The notes beneath the pieces are model-generated. The model saw nothing but the letters and a program-made list of their open reading frames with translations, did no database searches and was not told the DNA's origin. This document shows positions 18,331-25,755 of a DNA stretch of 64,000 nucleotides, piece by piece. A program made the position numbers and the translations under genes. Each line of letters starts with the position of its first letter. The first letter of the stretch is position 1. The stretch comes from Phycisphaerae bacterium (lineage in GTDB: Bacteria; Planctomycetota; Phycisphaerae; UBA1845). The stretch spans positions 1 through 64,000 of the forward strand of contig JAJVHU010000009.1 of assembly GCA_022072505.1 (NCBI GenBank). Reading direction: 5' to 3'.

Positions 18331-19243
18331 GCTTCCCGAGGTGGAGAGCATCGTGCGCCAGTTGAGTCCCGCGTTGACAGGCCGGCGCGTGCGCGACGTC
18401 GAGTTGGCGCGGCGTGACATTGTCCGCGGAGGTCCGCGGGCGCTGGAGGACGTGCTGCCCGGGCGCGAGGTGCGCGCCGTGACGCGGCGGGCGAAGCGGA
18501 TCCAGATCGAGCTGGAGGGCGGCGTGCTCGCGTTTCACCTCGGCATGAGCGGCCGGCTGACGCTTTCCGCCGCGTCCGCCCCGGTGGAGAAGCACACGCA
18601 CGTGCGCATCCGCCTTGACGACGGCGACGACGAGCTGCGCTTCCGGGATCCGCGGCGTTTTGGCGGAGTCTGGTTTCTCGACGCTGCTGCGTCAGGGGCC
18701 GGTCGCTTCTTCGGCGCCGTCGGACCTGAACCGCTCGAGTTGTCGTTCAACGACTTCCGCGCGATCCTGCGACGTTCGCGGCGGCGGATCAAAGCCGCGC
18801 TGCTCGATCAATCCGTCATCGCGGGGCTGGGCAACATCTACGCGGACGAGGCGCTTTTTGACGCCGGCGTTCATCCGCTGCGGCGGACGGACACGCTCAG
18901 CGATGACGAAGCGCGGCGGTTGCTGGCGTCGATCAGGAAGGTTCTTCGTCGCGCGATCCGCTGCCACGGCTCGACGCTCAGCGACTACCGCCGCGCCGAC
19001 GGGACGGAGGGCGACTTTCAGCGGTTTCACCGGGTCTATCAGAAGACGGGCGAACCCTGTCCGGTCTGCGGGACGGTCATCGCGCGTCTCGTGGCGGCGG
19101 GGCGCTCGACGCACGTGTGCCCGCGTTGCCAGCCCGCACCGCAGACCGTCAACCTGAAAGCTCGTGCTCGAACGCCTCGACGATCGGTCGAGCGCGGTCG
19201 GCGTCTTCCTTCGACACCCAGATCTCCGGGACGGCGACGTTGA
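18323..19243 (+). CDS. mutM: Formamidopyrimidine-DNA glycosylase (Fpg/MutM)
   Basis: 306 residues. A bifunctional DNA glycosylase/AP lyase that removes 8-oxoguanine. The mature N terminus PELPEVE supplies the catalytic Pro and Glu. RRAKRIQIEL carries the conserved Lys, FHLGMSGRL and DPRRFGGVW are family motifs, and GLGNIYADEALF is the helix-two-turn-helix. The C-terminal zinc finger is complete: CPVC then CPRCQ about 20 residues later. In most MutM proteins the chain ends right after CPRCQ; here 37 more Arg/Pro-rich residues follow, and this tail is antisense to the last 95 bases of the DUF2007 gene. The tail is probably tolerated read-through. Confidence 0.92.
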   Translation: MPELPEVESIVRQLSPALTGRRVRDVELARRDIVRGGPRALEDVLPGREVRAVTRRAKRIQIELEGGVLAFHLGMSGRLTLSAASAPVEKHTHVRIRLDDGDDELRFRDPRRFGGVWFLDAAASGAGRFFGAVGPEPLELSFNDFRAILRRSRRRIKAALLDQSVIAGLGNIYADEALFDAGVHPLRRTDTLSDDEARRLLASIRKVLRRAIRCHGSTLSDYRRADGTEGDFQRFHRVYQKTGEPCPVCGTVIARLVAAGRSTHVCPRCQPAPQTVNLKARARTPRRSVERGRRLPSTPRSPGRRR

Positions 19244-19370
19244 AGGCCACCTCGCCGACGACGCTGGCGAGAGGCTGGTTGAACACGGCGCTGCGGATGC
19301 CGGCTTCGTCGAGGCGCATCTGAAGCATCGCGAGCAGCGACGGATCGTTTGAGGCGTACACGCGCGTCAT
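19149..19370 (-). CDS. DUF2007-type putative signal-transducing protein
   Basis: 73 residues: MTRVYASNDPSLLAML at the start and VPEIWVSKEDADRARPIVE near the end match the small DUF2007 family (putative prokaryotic signal-transducing proteins with a ferredoxin-like fold). The biochemical role is unknown. The frame extends upstream into the TolC-type gene, but the family begins at ATG 19370, 31 bases after that gene's stop, so the two are probably co-transcribed. Its last 95 bases overlap the mutM tail on the opposite strand. Confidence 0.75.
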   Translation of the reverse strand: MTRVYASNDPSLLAMLQMRLDEAGIRSAVFNQPLASVVGEVAFNVAVPEIWVSKEDADRARPIVEAFEHELSG

Positions 19371-19401
19371 GCGCGGAGTGTGCCGCCGCCCGACGGACGG
19401 G

Positions 19402-21432
19402 TCAAGATCCGTCCTCTTCTGTGGCGCCGGCCGGGGGGATCGGTTCGAAGATGATCTGACCCTCGTCGTCAATGCGCAGGGTGTCGGTGGCGAGGCGGAA
19501 TTCAAGGATCGCGGCGCGGTATTGCGCCTGCGCGGCGGCGAAGCGGTTGCGGGCGTCGAGGAGTTCGTTCTGGGCGTCGACGAGATCCTGGTTGGTGGCG
19601 CGGCCGACCTTGTTAAGGGCGTCCGCTCCCTCGTAGCGTTCGATGTTCGCCCGGACACTGATGCGCTGAATCTCCTGGTTGGCGCGGGCCTGGTCGATGC
19701 GCCGCAGGGCGCGACGGACTTCAGCTCGGACGAATTCCTCGGCTTCGACGTAGTCGCGCTCGCTGCGCCGTTGCGCGACGACGGACTCGCGGTAGGCGTT
19801 GCGCTCGGTCATGCGGTCGTCGAGCCGCAGTTCAACCAGCCCGCGCCACGTCGCCCGCTCGGTGTTGTACGAGACGGAGTTCTTCCGCGCCGGATCGGTG
19901 GAGAGCGTCAGGCTGCCCGAAAGATTGAGGTCCGGAAGGAGGTTGTTGCGGGCGACGATCGACCCGCGCTGAGCGTCGCCGATGCGGTCGCGTTCGGTCA
20001 GCAGATCCAGCCGGTGGCGCCGGGCCGCGTCCACTGCCTGATCGAGCGTCACTTCGGGCAGGAGGCGCTCGATCGACTGTCCGATCGGGTCATCCTCCTG
20101 CGGAACGACGTCGAACGGTTCCGCGACGGGCATGCCGACGAGAATCTTGAACTGGTCCTTCGCGGATTCGTAGGCCTCCAGCGCGTCCTGCACGTTGCTC
20201 TCCGCCGAGCGGAAGCTGGATTCGACGCGCGTCACCTCGAAAAGCGCCATCTGGTTGTGCTGCTGGAAGCTGAGGGCGCGCTGGTAGTTGAGCCAGAGCG
20301 CCTCGCGGGTGGCTTCGGCGTTGATGATCGACGCCTGCGCCTGTTGAAGATCGAAATACGTGGTGGCGACCTGCACGACGAACTGGCGGCGGAAGCGCTC
20401 GTACTGCCGGACGGCGTAGATCAGGGCGCGCTCCGCGGCGTAGCGCGATTCCTGCGCGACGCGACCTGCCCCGCGGAACAGCGGCACGTTCGCCTCGAGG
20501 ATGAACTGCCCGCTTTCGCCCGAGGTGACATGCTCTCCCAGATCGCGCATGAGCGTGCTCAGCAGGCGTGCGGTGACGTCGCCGCCCAGCGGCAGGCGCT
20601 GGCGCATCGCGACCTCGGACACCGTCGTCATCGCCCGGTCGAAGTCGCGCACCTGCCCGTAGTCGGCGAATTCGGCGCTGATCGCGGCCTCGAATTGCGG
20701 CGTCCAGAGGTGGCGCTCCAGCGAGAGATCCAGCGCCGCCAGGTACAGCTCCTCCTTGGCGGTCTGGAGGTCTCGCGCATGCCGCATCGCGTAAGCGACG
20801 GTCTCAGGGATCGGCATCGGCCGCGTAGGCTCAAACCGCGTGTAAGGCGGGCGGGCCGTCGGTGGTTCGGCGCCGGGCTGAGCGACGCCGGGCTGGGAGA
20901 CGCCGGGCTGGGAGACGCCGGGCTGAGAGACGACGTCCTCCTGCGCCGTCGGCGGCGCGTCGGGGGCCGCCGCTTCGGACGTGGGCGCGTTCATGTTGTC
21001 CGGGGCTTGCTGCGCTTCCGCGTCGGAAGCGGGTGTCGTTGGCGTTTCGCTGGGCGTCGCCGGGTCGGCGGACGGTTCCGCATCCGGCGCCGTCATCGCT
21101 CCTTCGCCGGCGGCGTCGGCTTCAGGTTTCTGGAGCGGCGTCGCGGATTCGTCAGGAGGAGCCTCGCGTCGCACCTTGAAGGCGTCAGGAAGTTCAGGCG
21201 TCACCGGGTGAGGGACGTAAGCGTAAGGATCGCCGACCGAGGTTTTCTCGAGGCGGGCGACGGACTCGGGTCGGTCGATCCCGGGGTCGTGCGTTTCTCC
21301 GAGCGCGTCGATCTGGCGCTGGTGAATCAGCGCGTAGGCGCGGCGGTCGGCGTCGTTGCGGACGGCCTGCTCGCATCCCGCCAGCGCCATCAGGGCGCCG
21401 GAAACCGTGATCGCGGACAAAGCTCGAATCAT
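19402..21432 (-). CDS. TolC-family outer-membrane efflux lipoprotein with long N-terminal linker
   Basis: 676 residues. A lipoprotein signal with lipobox LAGC (Cys20) predicts a lipid-anchored outer-membrane protein. Residues about 85-190 are a Pro/Ala/Glu-rich linker ending in four VSQPG/VAQPG pentapeptides. From about 210 to 660 the chain has the two long coiled-coil halves of the TolC/OEP fold, with alternating barrel strands such as FILEANVPLF and WRGLVELRLDD. TolC-type proteins provide the exit duct of efflux or type I secretion systems. No membrane fusion protein or pump gene adjoins it; the RND/MMPL transporter at 40.6-42.9 kb is too distant to assign as partner. Confidence 0.85.
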   Translation of the reverse strand: MIRALSAITVSGALMALAGCEQAVRNDADRRAYALIHQRQIDALGETHDPGIDRPESVARLEKTSVGDPYAYVPHPVTPELPDAFKVRREAPPDESATPLQKPEADAAGEGAMTAPDAEPSADPATPSETPTTPASDAEAQQAPDNMNAPTSEAAAPDAPPTAQEDVVSQPGVSQPGVSQPGVAQPGAEPPTARPPYTRFEPTRPMPIPETVAYAMRHARDLQTAKEELYLAALDLSLERHLWTPQFEAAISAEFADYGQVRDFDRAMTTVSEVAMRQRLPLGGDVTARLLSTLMRDLGEHVTSGESGQFILEANVPLFRGAGRVAQESRYAAERALIYAVRQYERFRRQFVVQVATTYFDLQQAQASIINAEATREALWLNYQRALSFQQHNQMALFEVTRVESSFRSAESNVQDALEAYESAKDQFKILVGMPVAEPFDVVPQEDDPIGQSIERLLPEVTLDQAVDAARRHRLDLLTERDRIGDAQRGSIVARNNLLPDLNLSGSLTLSTDPARKNSVSYNTERATWRGLVELRLDDRMTERNAYRESVVAQRRSERDYVEAEEFVRAEVRRALRRIDQARANQEIQRISVRANIERYEGADALNKVGRATNQDLVDAQNELLDARNRFAAAQAQYRAAILEFRLATDTLRIDDEGQIIFEPIPPAGATEEDGS

Positions 21433-21490
21433 GCGGGCACTTCAGAAACTCCGGGCTGCATTGTCAACCGCCCGGATGTAAAATCATCCG

Positions 21491-22318
21491 GTGGACGCTG
21501 GGACTCAGACAGCATTGGACCGGGTCGTTGAAAGGATCCGGCGTGCCGGAAGCGTCGCGGTGATGACCGGGGCGGGCGTTTCCGCGGAGAGCGGATTGTC
21601 CACGTTTCGCGGCGCCGGCGGATTGTGGGAGGGTTCGCCGGTTCAGGAGGTCGCGCATCCGGAGGGGTTCGCCCACGACCCGGACCGGGTCTGGCGGTTT
21701 TACAACGCGCGGCGGCTCAATCTCCTGAAATGCGATCCGAACCCGGCGCATCACGCTCTCGTCCAGTTGGCGCATTGTTGCCCGCGGTTGTCGCTGATCA
21801 CCCAGAACGTGGACGGTCTGCACCGTCGGGCCGGCAGCCGGAACGTCCTTGAATTGCACGGCAATATCTGGTTGAATACCTGCACGCAATGCACGTCGGC
21901 GGAGCACGTTGAGGCTCGCTGGCGGGCATCATCGGACCCTCCGGAGGAGTCGAGGATCTCGCCGCGCTGCGGGATTTGCGGGGCGCTGCTTCGTCCCGGG
22001 GTCGTCTGGTTCGGCGAGCATCTTCCGTCCGAGGCGTTGCACGAGGCGGAACATGCGGTCCGGTCGTGCGATGTCATGCTGGTCGTGGGAACCAGCAGCG
22101 TGGTGTACCCGGCGGCGGCGCTCGCGCGCGTGGCGTTGGGGGGCGGCGCGTTCGTCATCGAGATCAACGTCGAGCGCACGCCGCTTTCGGATGCGGCCGA
22201 CGCCGTGCTGTCCGGCAAGGCGGGCGTGGTGCTGCCCGAGCTGGCGAAGTGTGTCGCCTCCGGGTCGCCGCGCCGGGGGGCGTGCTCCGTCGAAACCTCG
22301 GCTTTTCCTCATGACTGA
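21491..22318 (+). CDS. cobB: Sirtuin NAD-dependent deacylase (CobB type)
   Basis: 275 residues. Removes acyl groups from lysines using NAD+. Motifs: GAGVSAESGLSTFRG (NAD binding), TQNVDGLHRRAG, LHG with the catalytic His, zinc pairs CTQC and CGIC, LRPGVVWFGE, and GTSSVVYPAA. FYNARR matches the Tyr-x-x-Arg pair that in E. coli CobB and SIRT5 recognises succinyl and malonyl lysine, so desuccinylase activity is likely (family inference). Start GTG 21491. The gene diverges from the TolC-type gene 58 bp away and overlaps thiE by 8 bases. Confidence 0.92.
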   Translation: MDAGTQTALDRVVERIRRAGSVAVMTGAGVSAESGLSTFRGAGGLWEGSPVQEVAHPEGFAHDPDRVWRFYNARRLNLLKCDPNPAHHALVQLAHCCPRLSLITQNVDGLHRRAGSRNVLELHGNIWLNTCTQCTSAEHVEARWRASSDPPEESRISPRCGICGALLRPGVVWFGEHLPSEALHEAEHAVRSCDVMLVVGTSSVVYPAAALARVALGGGAFVIEINVERTPLSDAADAVLSGKAGVVLPELAKCVASGSPRRGACSVETSAFPHD

Positions 22319-23375
22319 CGATCATCCTGATGCGGCGATCCTTCGCATCCTCGACGCGAACCTGAACCGGGCGCGCGAGGGATTGCGGGTGATGGAGGAG
22401 CACGCGCGGTTCGTGCTGGAGGACGCGGCGTTGTCGCGGGCGTGCAAGGAGGCGCGGCACGGGGTGCGCGACCTTGCCGCGGCGCTGCCGCCCGATCTCG
22501 TACGAGCGCGAGACATTGCGGGCGACGTCGGCACGGGGCTTAAGACGCACGCGGAAGCGCAACGAGCGGACGCCTCAGACGTCACGGCCGCCGCCGCAAA
22601 GCGAACCCAGGAAGCGCTGCGCGTCATCGAGGAGTACGCGAAGGCGGTCTCGACAGGGGCGGGGTCGCGGGCGGAGCGGCTTCGTTACTCGGTCTACGAA
22701 CTTGAGCTGCGCCTGCGTCGACACGGCGAGGTCCGGGAGCGGCTGAGCGGGGCTCGGGTTTATGTCATCCTGACCGAGTCGCTGTGCCGAAACGGTTGGT
22801 TGGAGACGGCGGAGGCGGTCCTTTCCGCGGGAGCGGAGATGCTTCAGTTGCGTGAGAAAGCCCTTCCGGACCGGGAGTTGTTGGATCGGGCGAAGCGCCT
22901 GGCGGATCTTTGCCGGAGCCGGGAAAGGACGTTCATCGTGAATGACCGGCCCGACATCGCCCGGCTTGCGGGGGCGGACGGCGTCCACGTCGGGCGGTCG
23001 GACCTCCCCGCGCCTCAGGTCCGGCGGATTCTCGGTCCGCGCGGACTGGTGGGCGTCAGCACGCATAACACGCGGGAGCTTGAGGCGTCCTTGTCGGAGG
23101 GACCGGACTACGTCGCCGTCGGACCGATGTTTCCGTCCTCGACAAAGCCGCTGGGGGCGCCGGCGGGGCCGGAGGCGCTGCGGGAGGCCCGGAACGTCAC
23201 AAGCCTGCCGCGCGTGGCGATCGGCGGCATCCGCCCGGACAACGCCGCCCGGGTGTGCGAGGCGGATCCGGATGCGATCCTCTGCGTGTGTTCGGCGGTG
23301 ATCTCGGAACCCTCGCCGGGGAGCGCCGTCGAGGCGCTTTTGCGCGTCATGCGCCGCAACGGTCCAGCGGTATGA
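22311..23375 (+). CDS. thiE: ThiD2-ThiE fusion (HMP-phosphate kinase / thiamine-phosphate synthase)
   Basis: 354 residues. Residues about 1-145 match ThiD2, the kinase-like domain found fused to ThiE in cyanobacteria and others: RILDANLNRAREGLRVMEE, RDIAGDVGTGLKT and TQEALRVIEEYAK. Residues about 150-354 are a ThiE TIM barrel: LQLREK binds pyrophosphate, FIVNDRPDIA and GADGVHVGRSDLP follow, then VGVSTHN and YVAVGPMFPSSTK, the latter close to the family GP.f.T.TK motif. Together they would phosphorylate HMP-phosphate and condense it with the thiazole phosphate to thiamine phosphate. ATG 22311 lies inside the cobB end, indicating coupling. No other thi gene is nearby. Confidence 0.9.
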   Translation: MTDDHPDAAILRILDANLNRAREGLRVMEEHARFVLEDAALSRACKEARHGVRDLAAALPPDLVRARDIAGDVGTGLKTHAEAQRADASDVTAAAAKRTQEALRVIEEYAKAVSTGAGSRAERLRYSVYELELRLRRHGEVRERLSGARVYVILTESLCRNGWLETAEAVLSAGAEMLQLREKALPDRELLDRAKRLADLCRSRERTFIVNDRPDIARLAGADGVHVGRSDLPAPQVRRILGPRGLVGVSTHNTRELEASLSEGPDYVAVGPMFPSSTKPLGAPAGPEALREARNVTSLPRVAIGGIRPDNAARVCEADPDAILCVCSAVISEPSPGSAVEALLRVMRRNGPAV

Positions 23376-23431
23376 GGGTTGGCCGATATTAGCGCGGCGG
23401 GTCGGGCGCCCGGCGCGCGGAATCAGATGTG

Positions 23432-23920
23432 ATGATCGAGACGCACGACCTGGACCTGATGATGGGCGACGACTGGCGGCAGTCGATGCCCCCGGTCTGC
23501 CTCGAGTGCGGGTATGACCTGACGGGCAGCGTCTCGGACCGGTGCCCCGAGTGCGGCATTTATTTCAGCCGCCGGGAGCTTTCCGAGTACATCAACAGCC
23601 TCAAGCTCGAGCTTCGGGTGCTGCGTTCGGTGAATGACTGGATCAAGGCCGGATTCTGGCTCGCGTTGATCGCGTTGGCGTGCCTGCTGCTGGGATGGGT
23701 GGTGGGGCGCATGTACGTGCCCCTGATATCGCCGCTGGGGCGACTGCTGGCTTGCGTGTTTGCGGTGCCGGGTTTCTGCCTGTCGCTGAGCGTCATCCGG
23801 GTATACCGCCTGCCGGCGTGGTCGCGTCGGTGGTTGACGGTGCCGATCCGCTTCGATCTGGCGACGGGCGGGGTTCTGATGAGCTTCCTGGCCGGCGTCG
23901 GCGCGCTCTTCCTTCCTTAA
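23432..23920 (+). CDS. Small membrane protein with N-terminal double-CxxC zinc ribbon
   Basis: 162 residues. The cytosolic head has a zinc ribbon, CLECGYDLTG then CPECG (about 22-42), that recurs in many planctomycete membrane proteins. Two or three hydrophobic helices follow (about 70-95, 100-118, 140-160). Function unknown. The start may be ATG 23432 or the GTG one codon earlier. It follows thiE by 56 bp on the same strand and may be the last gene of that operon. Confidence 0.7.
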   Translation: MIETHDLDLMMGDDWRQSMPPVCLECGYDLTGSVSDRCPECGIYFSRRELSEYINSLKLELRVLRSVNDWIKAGFWLALIALACLLLGWVVGRMYVPLISPLGRLLACVFAVPGFCLSLSVIRVYRLPAWSRRWLTVPIRFDLATGGVLMSFLAGVGALFLP

Positions 23921-24148
23921 GACCTGCGCAACGGCTGAGAATCCGTGCCGTCATGCTCCGATTCCAACGTTCGACGGCGCCTTGTCGCGCTTGATGCAAT
24001 CCATCCCCCGTGTGCGGACATATCAGGGCATCCGGATCGCGCGGACGGCGCCGCGCGATGCACTCCCGCCGGATCGCTTGGCGCCGCATTGCCGGAGCGT
24101 CGGACGGTCCGAGCATTCCGGCGGGTCTTATTCAAGGGAGCGTCATCA

Positions 24149-25495
24149 ATGAATCAGGAGAAGAGGGAGATGAGGAAGCGGTTCAGGCTTGCCGCGGCAT
24201 GTGTTGCGGGGGCGATGGGGGTGACGTCGGCGACCGCGGACACGCTCCGCGTGCCTGCGGATCATGCGACGATCCAGCAGGCGATCGACGCCGCCTCCTC
24301 GGGCGATCGCGTCGTGGTCGCCGACGGCGTCTACACCGGTCCCGGAAACGTGGACCTGAACTTCGGCGGCAAGGCGATCCGGGTTCAAAGCGCCCGCGGA
24401 CCGGCCGGTTGCGTGATCGACTGTCAGGCTTCGGTGAACAACCCGCACCGCGGGTTCGTCTTCAACAGCGGCGAAACCACCGAGAGCGTGATCGAGGGGT
24501 TCACGATCCGCAACGGCTCGACCGCCAACGGCGCGATCGACGACCAGTTCAACGGCGCGGCGATCCTCGTCACGCTCGGCAGCAGCCCGACGATCCGCAA
24601 CATGATCCTGACCGGCAACTACGCCGGTTGCTGGGGCGGGGCGATCTGCTGCAGCCACGGCAGCAGCCCGACGATCGTCAACTGCGTGATGACGGGAAAC
24701 ACGTCGAACGACGACGGCGGCGGCGTTTTTGCGTGGAACGGAAGCAGTCCGCGGATCATCAACTGCCTGATCGCGGACAATAACGCTCCGGTCACCGGGG
24801 GCGGCGTGAGCATCTTCGACACCGGAGCGCTCATCGCCAACTCGACAATCGTCAACAACGTGTCGCGCTTCGGCGCGGGCGTTCTGGACTCCTCGTCGCA
24901 GACCGCGATCGTCAACACGATTATCCGCGGCAACACCGGCGGCGACCAGATCTGGGGACGTCCCGCCGTCAGTTACAGCAACGTCGAGGGCGGCTTCACC
25001 GGCGCGGGCAACATCGACGCGGCGCCGCACTACGTTGATGCTTCGACGGGGGATTTCCGCCTCCTGAGCGGGTCGCCGGGCGTGGACGCCGGCGACAATC
25101 AGGGCGTGCCCGCCGACGCCGCGTTCGACCTTTCAGGATTGCCGCGCTTCGTGGACGACATTTTCACCGCCGACACCGGTCGCGGGACCGCCCCGATCGT
25201 GGACATCGGCGCGTTTGAGACCCAGGGCGGAATGCCCTGCACCGGTTCCGAGCGGATCGCCTCAAGCCGGTGCCGCGGGGACGAGTTTGAGCACCGCCTG
25301 ATCGTCAAGCTCAAGAAGGGCGCCGCGGGCGACGCCTTCGCCGTCCGGCTCTCCACCGGAGAGACCGCTTACGGCGCGCTCAACGATCGGGGCAAGGGCA
25401 AGGCTCGTTTCGACCGGCTCTTCGGCGAAGAACGCGGCGTTCAAGCGCAGTGGGGATGCGGAGCAACGGACGAGGACACGTACGTTTGCCCGTAA
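24149..25495 (+). CDS. Exported parallel beta-helix protein with C-terminal four-Cys domain
   Basis: 448 residues. After a signal peptide (about 8-32) comes a pectate-lyase-like right-handed beta-helix (about 33-300): TIQQAIDAASSGDRVVVADGVY, then many SSPTI.N coils. A region ending LSGSPGVDAGDNQ and IVDIGAFE follows, the hallmark of the choice-of-anchor Q domain, which is usually followed by a sorting or anchor module. Here the last 85 residues are a four-Cys domain (CTGSERIASSRC ... GCGATDEDTYVCP) that also ends two other exported proteins of this window. Such proteins often bind or modify polysaccharide, but no catalytic site is evident. ATG 24149 has AAGGGAG upstream. A terminator follows at 25556. 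Confidence 0.8.
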   Translation: MNQEKREMRKRFRLAAACVAGAMGVTSATADTLRVPADHATIQQAIDAASSGDRVVVADGVYTGPGNVDLNFGGKAIRVQSARGPAGCVIDCQASVNNPHRGFVFNSGETTESVIEGFTIRNGSTANGAIDDQFNGAAILVTLGSSPTIRNMILTGNYAGCWGGAICCSHGSSPTIVNCVMTGNTSNDDGGGVFAWNGSSPRIINCLIADNNAPVTGGGVSIFDTGALIANSTIVNNVSRFGAGVLDSSSQTAIVNTIIRGNTGGDQIWGRPAVSYSNVEGGFTGAGNIDAAPHYVDASTGDFRLLSGSPGVDAGDNQGVPADAAFDLSGLPRFVDDIFTADTGRGTAPIVDIGAFETQGGMPCTGSERIASSRCRGDEFEHRLIVKLKKGAAGDAFAVRLSTGETAYGALNDRGKGKARFDRLFGEERGVQAQWGCGATDEDTYVCP

Positions 25496-25555
25496 CGCCG
25501 CGTTGAGGCGACGGCGCTGATCCCGTCCGAGGTTGCGGACGGGCGACATCTTCAG

Positions 25556-25597
25556 GAACGCGCTCGGGACATCCGGTTCCGAGCGTGTTCTTTCGTT
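25556..25597 (+). terminator. Terminator after the beta-helix gene
   Basis: Arms 25556-25567 (GAACGCGCTCGG) and 25579-25590 form a 12-bp stem with one G-U pair, followed by TTTCGTTCT. A smaller 8-bp hairpin, CCCGTCCG / CGGACGGG, lies at 25522-25543. Its presence here argues that the next gene starts downstream of the in-frame GTG at 25585. Confidence 0.65.
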
Positions 25598-25755
25598 CTG
25601 CGTCGCGCGCATCCCCGGGCGCCCGGGCGCGGTCGCGCAACAATTGCGCGGCGGCGCCGGCGGATGCGAACCGCCGATATACGGACGTGCAGTTCGCGGC
25701 GGACCCGGCGCACCGGGCGTTCCTCGCGAGGCGCGGTTCGAGGGATCGGCCCGAC

